Positions 1 to 7,152 of a stretch of DNA of 13,183 bases are shown piece by piece. How positions within the stretch are numbered: position 1 is the first letter of the stretch; each line of letters opens with the position of its first letter. A program made the position numbers and the translations under genes. The notes below the pieces were generated by a model that saw only the letters and a list, made by a program, of their open reading frames with translations, was not told the origin of the DNA and did not search any database. The stretch comes from DASZHA01 sp035938265 (GTDB lineage Bacteria; Chloroflexota; Dormibacteria; DASZGP01), in contig DASZHA010000079.1 in NCBI GenBank assembly GCA_035938265.1, positions 1 through 13,183 on the forward strand, in the 5' to 3' direction.

Positions 1-684
1 TTCAACGCCAGCTACATTCTCGACCGGCGCATCCTCATCGACGCCGGCGCGCCGGTCCACGTCCTGATCAAGAAGACCGACCACAACATCGGCGACATCG
101 AGGCGGCGGTGATCTCCCACCAGCACGCCGACCATACCTTCGGACTGCCCTTCTTCCTGGCGACGCGGGCGCTCGAGGCGCCCGACGCCAAGCCCTTCAC
201 CATCGTCGGCCCGCCGGGCTTCGAAAAATACGCCGAGGACCTGCTCAGCCTGGCCTGGGGCCAGCGCCTCCATGACATCGTCTGGGAGCGGCTCCAGCCC
301 AGGTTCGTCGAGGTCTCGCCCGGTGATGACATCGAGGTCGCGGGGTTCAAGCTGCACAGCGAGGAGGTGATCCACGTTACCGACATCCCTTGCCTGGGCT
401 ACCACCTTGGCAAGGATGGTGTCAGCTTCGGATATTCAGGTGACAGCGGGGTGTGCCCCGGCCTGGACGCATTGATAGAGCTCTCCGACGACTTCCTCAT
501 CGAGGCCACCGGTGTGGACGCCGAGGCCGGCCACCTCTCGCTGCCCGAGGTGCAGCAGATCGTCAGCGCCAACCCCGGCAAGCGCTTCTTCCTGACCCAT
601 CTCAACCGGCACTGGATGGACGGCGGCGTTGACGGGGCGGTGATCGCCGAGGACCTGGCGACCGTGGAGCTCGGCCGGCACTAG
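1..684 (+). CDS. MBL-fold metallo-hydrolase, RNase Z-like (5' partial)
   Basis: The frame is open from base 1, so the N-terminus lies outside the window; 227 residues are visible, ending at TAG 682-684. Seen: the metal-binding signature SHQHADH at visible residues 39-45 (H40, H42, D44, H45), preceded by the strand ILIDAG, which is typical of the first metallo-beta-lactamase strand. Further on are IPCLGYHL, the second metal aspartate in GYSGDSG, and a late histidine in FLTHLNRHW. These match the Lactamase_B_2 / ribonuclease Z-like branch, whose members are two-zinc phosphodiesterases or related hydrolases. The exact substrate cannot be read from the sequence. The valine codon GTG at 109 is internal, not the start, because conserved sequence precedes it in frame. 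It converges with the transglutaminase gene, so it belongs to a different transcription unit. Family call is firm; function is open. Confidence 0.88.
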   Translation, partial: FNASYILDRRILIDAGAPVHVLIKKTDHNIGDIEAAVISHQHADHTFGLPFFLATRALEAPDAKPFTIVGPPGFEKYAEDLLSLAWGQRLHDIVWERLQPRFVEVSPGDDIEVAGFKLHSEEVIHVTDIPCLGYHLGKDGVSFGYSGDSGVCPGLDALIELSDDFLIEATGVDAEAGHLSLPEVQQIVSANPGKRFFLTHLNRHWMDGGVDGAVIAEDLATVELGRH

Positions 685-716
685 GCACTGGAGCCGGCGC
701 TGCCTGACTCCACCTT

Positions 717-736
717 GCGCGCCGCGGTAAGCGCGC
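717..736. terminator. possible hairpin between convergent genes
   Basis: In the 67-bp gap between the convergent stop codons at 684 and 752, GCGCGC at 717-722 and GCGCGC at 731-736 can pair around an 8-nt loop. No clear T-tract follows on either strand, so a Rho-independent terminator is only suggested by position. GC-rich self-complementary hexamers also arise by chance in DNA of this composition. Confidence 0.25.
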
Positions 737-751
737 CTGGTTTGGCCCTGG

Positions 752-3118
752 CTACCCCATCGGGCTCCGGGCAGCCTGCCGACGCCGGCCCAGGACCAGG
801 GCCCGGATGATGGCCGGCCGCAGCCGGCGCCAGGCGCCATCTGCCCGGGTCAGGTCATTGGCGCCGAGGCCTTCCGCCCGGTAGATGCCGCGGCTGTAGG
901 CGCGGCCCAGCTCATCGATCTCCTGCTCCAGCGCCGGCAGGGCGCCGGCCAGCCGCCGCGCGAACTCCAGGGGTGTGTCGCTCGCGCGCCGACGCACCCC
1001 CAGGCGGGCCCCCAACCAGCCCATCCGACGCCACGCGGGCCGAACGTCGTCGAGACGCCGCGGGCCGCGAGCCACCGCCAGGCCCACCAGGACCACCAGT
1101 GCGACCAGGACCACCAGGGCTCCCCCACCGAAGGCCGGCTGCAGCAGCGCCGCGATTCCCTGCGGCTGGCGCGACTGCACCCCCGGGACCGGCGCCGCCG
1201 GCGCCGTGTCGGCCTGGGTCGCGGGCGCCGCCAGCGGTGCGCCCCGCTCCAGCGCGGGGTAGGCCGGGTCAGGCGTGGGCTCGAACGGGACCCAGCCATA
1301 GTTGGGGAAGAAGACCTCGACCCAGGTGTGGGCGTCGGCCGCGTGGATCAGGCGGGGCGGCTCGGGCGCCTGCTGGAAGGCGACGTTCAGCTCGCGGTCA
1401 GCGGCGTTGGCGCTACCGGGGCCGTACCCGTTGACCAGGCGGACGGGGATTCCCAGGCTACGGACCATCTCTCCCATGGACGAGGCGAAGTACTCGCAGT
1501 AACCGGTCCTGCTCTGGAAGAGGAAGAAGCTGACCGGGTCGATTCCCTTGGGCGGCTGGTCGACCTGCAGCTGGTATTTGAGGTTCTGCCGCAGGTAGCT
1601 CTCGATCGCCTTGGCCTTGTCGTAGGGGTTGGTCGCACCGGCGGAGACCCGCTGCGCCAGCTGGGAGACGCCGGGGTCGATTCGCGAGAGACCACTTGTG
1701 GGCAGGCGCTGGGTCAGGGCGGTGACCTGCGCCGGGTAGGTGGTCCCGGCGGCGCGGAGCTCGTCCTCGGTGGCGATTGAGTAGGAGGCGTCGACGGTAT
1801 AGGTGTTCCCGGGCTGGATCGGCGGCAGGGCATAGGCGCCGTCAACCGGGAGGGCGCCCACCAGCGGCCCGCGACGACCGCTGAGGTCGGCGGGATCGCC
1901 CCGGAGCTGCGATGGCACCGAAGTCCGGATCGGATCCCCGGGGAAGAAGAGCGTCCGGTCAGTCGCGCCCAGCACCCTGATGGTGCCGTGGACGGCTCGG
2001 CGCGCCAGGTAGGTGGCGGTTTCGAAGTTGGCGTTGGCCGCCGCCGGCGCCAGCACGCGGCTGGACTCGCCGGTCTCCCAGACCCCGTTGTTGACGGCGT
2101 AGAGGTTGATACCGCGCCAGTAGACGCCAACCGAGAGGTCGTTGTTGACCTCGAGGACGGCGTCCTGGCTGCGCAGCAGGGTCCCACCCGGCTCGACGCG
2201 TTCGGTGTAGCCGGTCTGGATGAAGCCGGCTCCGGGACCGGTGCCATTGCCGGTGCCGTTCTGCCCCTGGGTGTTCTGCTTCCCGGCCCAGAGGTTGGCG
2301 CTGAGGTCGGTGCGGCTAAGCGGCGGCAGCAGGATGAACGCCAGCACCAGGATCACGACAACCACCCGGGCGGCGTGCACGCCGAGGCTCATCGAAACCT
2401 CGTCCGAAGCCCGCGAGCCCCACCGGCGATCGAGGCCGGCCAGGTGTATGCGCACCGCCAACGCCGCGGCGACTGCGATCCACAGGGCCAGCAGCAGGGT
2501 GAGGCCCTTCTGGCCGGGATCGTCGAGCACCTCGACGATGAGGACGACCACCATCGGCGCCAGGGCCACCGGCACGTTGCGGGTCCGCACTGTCCAGAAG
2601 GCCAGCCAGGCACACGCCAGCCAGGTGGAGGCGACCATCGCCACCAGCAGAGCCAGCTGCAGGGACGCCCGAATTCCGACGACCCAGGTGACGAAGTCGC
2701 GGTCCAGGCGCCAGCCGGTGTGCGTGGCGGTCGCCGTAAAGAGCGCCGCCACGGCCGTCACCTCGGCGGCGAGCCAGAAGGTGGTGGCCCGCGGCGAGAG
2801 CTTGGCCAGCACGATGGCGACCACCGTGCCCACCACGGCATCCATGGGGAGGCCATCGCTGTGCTGCACCCACGCCGAGTTGGCCACCGAGAGCGCCGAC
2901 AGCCAGGCGAGACCGACGATGATGAAGTAGGTGATGATACCCTCGCCCATGTCCAGCGAGCCCGTGAAGAGGTTGGGCGCGTCCGGGGAGCGCCCCCGGC
3001 GCAGGCGCACGTGGAGGATCGGACCCTCCCGCGCCACCGAGAGCCTCTCCGTCATGAGCGTCCCGGTGACCGCGATCACGGCGACCACGATGCAGGCGCC
3101 GACCAGAAACGGGATCAC
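752..3118 (-). CDS. membrane-bound transglutaminase-like protein (TgpA type) with DUF4129 tail
   Basis: 788 residues. The start is taken as GTG 3118-3116, which overlaps the DUF58 stop as GTGA and has GAGGTG five bases upstream; a longer start at 3196 would overlap DUF58 by 82 bp. About eight hydrophobic segments lie in residues 4-268 (for example 4-22, 61-82, 112-131, 150-175, 250-268). An Asn/Gly-rich linker near 280-297 leads to a large, probably extracytoplasmic region. The transglutaminase core follows: Cys541 in GYCEYFA, His597 in AHTWVEV, then PFEPTP, where Glu613 sits at the usual third catalytic Asp position. One more membrane segment (about 656-678) precedes a basic cytoplasmic tail resembling DUF4129 (TPLEFARRL). 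This topology is that of TgpA-like proteins, known from Pseudomonas to be essential in some species. It probably works with the adjacent MoxR and DUF58 proteins; the substrate is unknown. Confidence 0.9.
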   Translation of the reverse strand: MIPFLVGACIVVAVIAVTGTLMTERLSVAREGPILHVRLRRGRSPDAPNLFTGSLDMGEGIITYFIIVGLAWLSALSVANSAWVQHSDGLPMDAVVGTVVAIVLAKLSPRATTFWLAAEVTAVAALFTATATHTGWRLDRDFVTWVVGIRASLQLALLVAMVASTWLACAWLAFWTVRTRNVPVALAPMVVVLIVEVLDDPGQKGLTLLLALWIAVAAALAVRIHLAGLDRRWGSRASDEVSMSLGVHAARVVVVILVLAFILLPPLSRTDLSANLWAGKQNTQGQNGTGNGTGPGAGFIQTGYTERVEPGGTLLRSQDAVLEVNNDLSVGVYWRGINLYAVNNGVWETGESSRVLAPAAANANFETATYLARRAVHGTIRVLGATDRTLFFPGDPIRTSVPSQLRGDPADLSGRRGPLVGALPVDGAYALPPIQPGNTYTVDASYSIATEDELRAAGTTYPAQVTALTQRLPTSGLSRIDPGVSQLAQRVSAGATNPYDKAKAIESYLRQNLKYQLQVDQPPKGIDPVSFFLFQSRTGYCEYFASSMGEMVRSLGIPVRLVNGYGPGSANAADRELNVAFQQAPEPPRLIHAADAHTWVEVFFPNYGWVPFEPTPDPAYPALERGAPLAAPATQADTAPAAPVPGVQSRQPQGIAALLQPAFGGGALVVLVALVVLVGLAVARGPRRLDDVRPAWRRMGWLGARLGVRRRASDTPLEFARRLAGALPALEQEIDELGRAYSRGIYRAEGLGANDLTRADGAWRRLRPAIIRALVLGRRRQAARSPMG

Positions 3119-4449
3119 GCCGGCACCTCGGCGGCCGCCGGAGCCCGGCCGCGAGAGCTGGTGACAAAGATCTCGTCGCCGGTGCTGATGTCCCACCAGA
3201 CGGCGCGGTCGGTAACCCGCCGGGGGCGGCGCGAGCCCTGCGGGAAGGCGCCGGGGCGAAGGCGGATGATGGTGCTGCGGACGTTGCCAGGCGAGGCGCC
3301 GGCGAGACGGTCGATCCAGCGCTCGTCGCGACCCTCGGGGGTGATGACAAACAGCGTGTGGTTGCCACGGACGGAGAGGGCCTGCTCCAGCACCCGGTCG
3401 AAGCCATCGACGCCGTCGGCGCCGGCCAGGGCCAACGCCTCCAGCAGCACCGTCTGGTGTGGCGCGCCGCGACCGGGACGGATGTTGGTCCGCGCGGCGT
3501 CGCTGCAGATCAGGCCGACGGCCTGGCCCCGCTCGGCGCCCACCATCGCGATCGAGGCGGCCAGGCTGACGGCTCGCTCCACGCTGGAGTCGTCGCCGCT
3601 GCCGTAGTGCCGCCCGCGGTCGAGGTCAAGGGCAATCATCATGTCGTTGCCCTCGTACTTCTCGAAGCTCTTGCTCATGGGGCGGCCCAGCCGGGCGGTG
3701 GAGGGCCAATGGATGCGGTTGACGCCGTCGTCGGGGTAGTACTCGCGGATGCCAAAGGCTTCTGGCGGCGTGTCCACCTGCTGTCCGACCGGGACGGTTT
3801 CGCCGGTGGCGCCGCTGTGGCGGCCGACGATCGGCGTGGCGTCGACCAGCCGCGGGTAGACCACCACCTTGCCGGACGAGAGAACGGTGCGACTGGCCCG
3901 GAAGATGCCGAACGGATCCCCGGTGGCGAGCGTCAGTGGTCCCATGGTGTAGGTGCCGCGGGCCACGAAGGTGCCGTCACTGCGCCAGCGACGCGACCTC
4001 TTGGCCCCCAGGTTGAGGACCCGCCCGGCGTTGTAGCCGGGGATGCCCGCCTGGTCGAAGACCTCGATCCAGGGCAGTCCCAGGAGGGAGTCGTTGGTCA
4101 CCACGAGGTGCTCCGTGAAGCGCTCGCCGGCCTCATAGGCGCCACTGGGTGCCTCGCGCTTGAGGTCCAGTCCGCGGATGCCATAGCGCGTCCAGACCCA
4201 GCTGACAATCAGCAGCAGGAGCACGGCGTAGAGCAGCGCGTAGGCCAGGCGTACGGCGGTGACATAAGCGAAGAAGAGCAGCGCCACGATGCCGATTCCC
4301 AGCAGCACCCGCCGCAGGGCGATGAGCAGGCGCGTCCGCCGGCGAGTGGGAGGTGCGGGCTCGGCAGGCGCCGGGGCGGGCTCGTCCGCAGCCGGGACGA
4401 GCTCGTCGGTCAGGGAAGCGGCGGCCTCGTCAGTCAGGGAAGCGGCCAC
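3115..4449 (-). CDS. DUF58 domain-containing membrane-anchored protein
   Basis: 444 residues, starting at GTG 4449-4447 and placed 13 bp after the moxR stop. The N-terminus contains a duplicated octapeptide-like unit (ASLTDEAA / ASLTDELV, about residues 3-18), then a Pro/Ala-rich stretch, a basic RRRTR and two adjacent hydrophobic helices (about 48-64 and 68-86). The DUF58 signature follows: REYYPDDGVNRIHW at 235-248, then STARLGRPMSKSFEKYEG and IALDLDRG at 272-279, the last resembling a degenerate von Willebrand A-type strand. DUF58 proteins occur beside MoxR ATPases and transglutaminases in many phyla and are thought to be partners of the ATPase; no enzymatic activity is established. The 3' end overlaps the transglutaminase start (GTGA), which implies translational coupling. 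A GAGG lies rather far (about 12 bases) upstream of the start, so initiation may rely on coupling from moxR. Confidence 0.92.
   Translation of the reverse strand: MAASLTDEAAASLTDELVPAADEPAPAPAEPAPPTRRRTRLLIALRRVLLGIGIVALLFFAYVTAVRLAYALLYAVLLLLIVSWVWTRYGIRGLDLKREAPSGAYEAGERFTEHLVVTNDSLLGLPWIEVFDQAGIPGYNAGRVLNLGAKRSRRWRSDGTFVARGTYTMGPLTLATGDPFGIFRASRTVLSSGKVVVYPRLVDATPIVGRHSGATGETVPVGQQVDTPPEAFGIREYYPDDGVNRIHWPSTARLGRPMSKSFEKYEGNDMMIALDLDRGRHYGSGDDSSVERAVSLAASIAMVGAERGQAVGLICSDAARTNIRPGRGAPHQTVLLEALALAGADGVDGFDRVLEQALSVRGNHTLFVITPEGRDERWIDRLAGASPGNVRSTIIRLRPGAFPQGSRRPRRVTDRAVWWDISTGDEIFVTSSRGRAPAAAEVPA
4402..4446. repeat. 24-bp-period tandem duplication in the DUF58 gene
   Basis: The segments 4402-4422 and 4426-4446 are 21-bp near-identical copies (CTCGTC-G/A-GTCAGGGAAGCGGC, one mismatch) spaced 24 bp apart. 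The period is a whole number of codons and encodes the repeated ASLTDE at the extreme N-terminus of the DUF58 protein, so it is an in-frame duplication in a low-complexity leader. Confidence 0.85.
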
Positions 4450-4462
4450 GCCGGCGAACGCC

Positions 4463-5452
4463 TCAGAGGCGCTTCGGCCGCGGGGCCTGGGGCACGGGCA
4501 GCGATTCCATCAGCTGCGCCAGGAGCTTGTCCGATCCAGCCCCGCGCATCTCGGCGCTGGGCTTGAAGAGCAGCCGGTGGCCGAGGACCGGGGCCGCCAG
4601 GGCCTTGATGTCGTCGGGGAGGACAAAGTCGCGACCGTCCGCCGCGGCGCGGGCCTGGGACAGGCGGTAGAGCGCCAACGAGGCGCGGGGGCTGGCCCCC
4701 AGTGACAGGTCGGCGTGGTCCCGGCTGGCCGCCACCAGGCGGACGATGTACTCCTTGATGTCGGCTGTCGCGTGGACCAGGGTGATGGCTTGCTGGGCTT
4801 CGCGAATGTCGTCCTCGGTGGCAACCGCCTCCAGCTGGGCGAGAGGGTCGTGGCCATCGAAGCGCTCGAGCATCTCGACCTCGGAGGCCTCGTTGAGGTA
4901 GCCGAGCGAGATGCGGACGCTGAACCGGTCCAGCTGCGCCTCCGGCAGCGGGAAGGTGCCGGCGAAGTCGATCGGGTTCTGGGTGGCCAGCACCATGAAT
5001 GGGGCGTGCAGCGGGTGGGTGACCCCGTCGAGGGTCACCTGGCGCTCTTCCATCGATTCCAAGAGCGCCGACTGGGTCTTGGGGGTGGCGCGGTTGATCT
5101 CGTCGGCGAGGAGCACGTTGGCGAACACCGGGCCAGGGCGGAACTGGAAGGTGCGTTCGTTGGGATCGAACATGTTGATCCCAACCACGTCGGAGGGCAG
5201 CAGGTCGGGCGTGAACTGGATGCGCTCGAACTGGCCGCCGATGCTGCGCGCCAAGGCCTTGGCCAGGGTGGTCTTGCCGACCCCTGGCACGTCTTCGATG
5301 AGGGCGTGTCCGCCGGCCAGGAGGCAGACGACGCCAAGCTGGACCTGGTCGGTCTTGCCGACGAGGACGCGCTGGACGTTGTCGACCAGCGACTGGACCA
5401 GCTCGGCGGCGCGCTCGATGGCGCCGGGGTCAGTCGCCTGTGCTCGAGCCAC
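4463..5452 (-). CDS. MoxR-family AAA+ ATPase
   Basis: 329 residues. The start is GTG 5452-5450, which overlaps the upstream membrane-protein gene by 23 bp and has GGAGG 11 bases upstream. Seen: Walker A in PGVGKTT (Lys60), Walker B LLADEIN (Asp117, Glu118) followed by RATPKTQSALLESMEERQ, sensor 1 in LATQNP, and PLPEAQLDRF, which are hallmarks of MoxR ATPases. Length is typical for the family. MoxR proteins are AAA+ chaperone-like ATPases; several are linked to metal insertion, complex assembly or stress survival, usually with a VWA or DUF58 partner encoded next door. Here DUF58 follows after 13 bp and the transglutaminase after that, so the three probably form one functional module in and at the membrane. 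The call is firm; the client protein is unknown. Confidence 0.95.
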   Translation of the reverse strand: MARAQATDPGAIERAAELVQSLVDNVQRVLVGKTDQVQLGVVCLLAGGHALIEDVPGVGKTTLAKALARSIGGQFERIQFTPDLLPSDVVGINMFDPNERTFQFRPGPVFANVLLADEINRATPKTQSALLESMEERQVTLDGVTHPLHAPFMVLATQNPIDFAGTFPLPEAQLDRFSVRISLGYLNEASEVEMLERFDGHDPLAQLEAVATEDDIREAQQAITLVHATADIKEYIVRLVAASRDHADLSLGASPRASLALYRLSQARAAADGRDFVLPDDIKALAAPVLGHRLLFKPSAEMRGAGSDKLLAQLMESLPVPQAPRPKRL

Positions 5453-6008
5453 CTGGCCGGGTGCCTCCGTCTGCTTCCCTGGGCCCGCCGGCCCCGGCGC
5501 GGCGGCCTCGGAAGCGCTGCTCGATCATCCCCGCGGTCCAGCCGCCGAGGCTGGAGAAGAAGAGTTGCGGCAGGTCGGTGGCGAAGACCTTGTCCACGCG
5601 CATCGGCCCGAGCCCCAGCGGGCCCACGATCTTGACCTGCTGCAGCTCGTTGAAGAACGTGAGGACGAAGGTGACCAGGATGAAGACGACGGCAACCAGC
5701 GGTCCGTTGAGCACGCCGTACTTAGGCTCGATCATGCCCGCTGTGAGGCCGCCGGCGAACATGGCCACGGCGCTGACGCCGAAGTAGGCGCCGACACCGT
5801 CACCGGTGCCGCCGAGCAGCGCCAGTGCGTAGCTAAGGGCCACGTACACGGCCATCGCGACCGCCAGGCCCGCCAGGACGGCGCGATAGTTGATCCGCCG
5901 GAAGAAGGCGGGGTCACCCTTGATCTCGACCCGCCCAGGCTGCGTCGCGGCCGTCCCCCCGGCGGCGACTCGAGCCCGATTGGCGCGTCTTTCCGCTTTC
6001 GAACTCAA
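5430..6008 (-). CDS. four-helix membrane protein of unknown function
   Basis: 192 residues from TTG 6008-6006; no ATG or GTG in frame lies nearby, so the start is uncertain. The N-terminus is basic (KAERRANRAR). Four hydrophobic segments are visible (about 43-66, 72-93, 101-119, 147-163). A motif occurs twice at helix ends: GGLTAGMIE at 86-94 and GGWTAGMIE at 155-163, which suggests an internal duplication of a two-helix unit. Gly-rich helices of the form GG-x-x-AG followed by NG are reminiscent of small membrane proteins grouped under TIGR04086 or DUF5518-like families, but I cannot assign one. The C-terminus is a Gly/Arg-rich tail. The gene overlaps moxR by 23 bp, so the two are probably translated together, which hints that it could be a membrane anchor or regulator of the MoxR module. 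That role is inference only. Confidence 0.75.
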   Translation of the reverse strand: MSSKAERRANRARVAAGGTAATQPGRVEIKGDPAFFRRINYRAVLAGLAVAMAVYVALSYALALLGGTGDGVGAYFGVSAVAMFAGGLTAGMIEPKYGVLNGPLVAVVFILVTFVLTFFNELQQVKIVGPLGLGPMRVDKVFATDLPQLFFSSLGGWTAGMIEQRFRGRRAGAGGPREADGGTRPGGSSTGD

Positions 6009-6039
6009 ATGCCTAGACCGCAGTGCCTTTCACTCTCCA

Positions 6040-6045
6040 AGGATA
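6040..6045 (-). promoter_or_regulatory. possible -10 box upstream of the membrane protein-moxR genes
   Basis: On the minus strand TATCCT occupies 6045-6040, in the 83-bp gap after the darA stop and 31 bp before the TTG at 6008. It matches the TAnnnT core of a sigma-70-type -10 element. I see no convincing -35 element. It may start a separate transcript for the membrane protein, moxR, DUF58 and transglutaminase genes. GGAGAG and AAAGG lie downstream of it but are not well spaced for the TTG. Confidence 0.3.
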
Positions 6046-6091
6046 CCGAGCGGGGTTGCGTTCGGTTCCAATTCAGGTGCGGCTAGTCGGA

Positions 6092-6439
6092 CTAGAGCTT
6101 CTCGAAGCGCTCCACGTCGATAACGAAGACGATGGCGCCGCCGACCTCGACCTCGACCGGGTAGGGAACGAAGAAGTCCCCCGGCTCCACCAGCGGCGGC
6201 ATGGGGTTGAGGAACTCGGTGCGGCTCTTGCTGCGCTGGCGCAGGACCTCCATGACCGTGTCGACCTGGGGCTCGGCGACCACGCAGAGCAGGGTGGCGT
6301 TGCCGCGCTGGAGGAAGCCGCCCTTGGAGTCGAGCCTGGTGGTGGGAATGCCCTTGTCGGACAGGGCATCGCTGCAGTCGGCGGCGTCGTCCCCGTGCAT
6401 GATCGCCACCACCATCTTCATCGCGACTTCGCTCTTCAT
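6092..6439 (-). CDS. darA: cyclic-di-AMP receptor, PII-like (DarA/YaaQ family)
   Basis: 115 residues from ATG 6439-6437, which overlaps the tmk stop as ATGA; a second candidate ATG six codons on (6421) would give a 109-residue protein with the usual MK start of the family. Seen: KMVVAIMHGDDAADCSDAL, KGGFLQRGNATLLCVV, KSRTEFLNP, and VPYPVEVEVGGAIVFVIDVERFEKL-type ending. These follow the DarA/PstA pattern (CdAMP_rec, DUF970) along its whole length. The GGFL-x-x-GN turn and the segment around NPMPP belong to the ligand pocket in characterised members. Such proteins are trimeric, cytoplasmic PII-like sensors that bind cyclic di-AMP; their downstream partners are mostly unknown. Placement directly after tmk is a common arrangement in Firmicutes and supports the call. 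It implies that this organism makes c-di-AMP, although no cyclase is in view. Confidence 0.93.
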   Translation of the reverse strand: MKSEVAMKMVVAIMHGDDAADCSDALSDKGIPTTRLDSKGGFLQRGNATLLCVVAEPQVDTVMEVLRQRSKSRTEFLNPMPPLVEPGDFFVPYPVEVEVGGAIVFVIDVERFEKL

Positions 6440-7080
6440 GTCGATGCCACCGCAATGCCGTGGGCCGCGGCCCGCTCTAGGGTAACGCGAAGGCTTTCGG
6501 CGGCGACCGCCTCAGGGTCCTGGGCGGCGTCCACGACGTGGTAGCGATCGGGGTCGCGGCGGGCGAAGTCGAGGTAGCCCTGGCGGACCCGGCCGTGGAA
6601 TGTGAGGTCCTCGGCCTCGATCCGGTCGCGGCCACCGCCGGCGGCATCGCCGCGCCCGAGCCCGAGCTCCGGGTCCAGGTCCAGCAGCAGGGTCAGGTCG
6701 GGGCGCACCTTAAGGACCATCTGCATCGCCATCAGCACCTGCATCTCGAGGCCGCGACCGGCGCCCTGGTAGGCGAAGGTGGAGTCGGCAAAGCGGTCGG
6801 CGACGACGATGTCGCCCCTGGCCATGCGGGGAATGACCACCTCCTTGAGCAGCTGGGCTCGCGCCGCGGTGTACAGGTTGGCCTCGGCCCACGCCGCCAT
6901 GTCGTGGTGCTCGACGTCCAGCAGGATCTCGCGGACCTTCTCCCCGAGCACGGTTCCGCCTGGCTCGCGGACGGCTGTCACCGGCAGGCCCTGGGCCTCC
7001 AGCGACTTCACCAGCCGCCCCGCCTGGGTGGTCTTGCCCGACCCTTCGCCTCCCTCGAAGCTCACCAGGAACCCGCGCAT
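6436..7080 (-). CDS. tmk: thymidylate kinase
   Basis: 214 residues from ATG 7080-7078. An in-frame GTG at 7104 would add eight residues, but the family normally begins just before the P-loop, as in MRGFLVSFEGGEGSGKTTQ here. Seen: P-loop GGEGSGKTT (Lys16), REPGGT at 38-43, DRFADST with the DR pair at 95-96, and a C-terminal lid region RDRIEAEDLTFHGRVRQGY. The enzyme phosphorylates dTMP to dTDP with ATP in the cytoplasm, an essential step in dTTP synthesis. Basic residues in the lid rather than in the P-loop point to the type II bacterial arrangement, as in the E. coli enzyme. The 3' end overlaps the c-di-AMP receptor gene by ATGA. A TATGAT box ends six bases before the ATG, so the mRNA may be leaderless. 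Confidence 0.95.
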   Translation of the reverse strand: MRGFLVSFEGGEGSGKTTQAGRLVKSLEAQGLPVTAVREPGGTVLGEKVREILLDVEHHDMAAWAEANLYTAARAQLLKEVVIPRMARGDIVVADRFADSTFAYQGAGRGLEMQVLMAMQMVLKVRPDLTLLLDLDPELGLGRGDAAGGGRDRIEAEDLTFHGRVRQGYLDFARRDPDRYHVVDAAQDPEAVAAESLRVTLERAAAHGIAVAST

Positions 7081-7086
7081 CGCGGA

Positions 7087-7092
7087 ATCATA
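7087..7092 (-). promoter_or_regulatory. possible -10 box for a leaderless tmk transcript
   Basis: Minus-strand TATGAT (7092-7087) matches the -10 consensus at five of six positions and ends six bases before the tmk ATG, which would place +1 on the A of ATG. No Shine-Dalgarno sequence lies in front of this ATG and no good -35 element is seen. It sits in the 72-bp gap after the R3H ATPase gene. Confidence 0.4.
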
Positions 7093-7152
7093 CCCGCGTG
7101 CCACCCACCATCACCCCGGCGACCAGGGGGCCGTCAGCGCCGCTGGAAACCG

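Noticed and set aside
2316..3407. A 363-codon minus-strand frame overlapping the transglutaminase and DUF58 genes
   Set aside because: It is in a different frame from both real genes and its product is Gly/Arg/Ala-rich without domains.
1988..3607. A 539-codon open frame on the plus strand opposite the transglutaminase and DUF58 genes
   Set aside because: Its product is low-complexity (rich in Arg, His, Asp, Gly) with no motif, and it lies antisense to two genes with clear domains. Long antisense frames are expected in GC-rich DNA.
3358..5635. Long plus-strand frames opposite DUF58 and moxR
   Set aside because: The opposite strand encodes the MoxR and DUF58 signatures in order; the antisense products show no motif.
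7081..7104. GTG at 7104 as the tmk start
   Set aside because: It would add eight residues before a typical Tmk N-terminus, and the TATGAT box next to ATG 7080 would then be coding.
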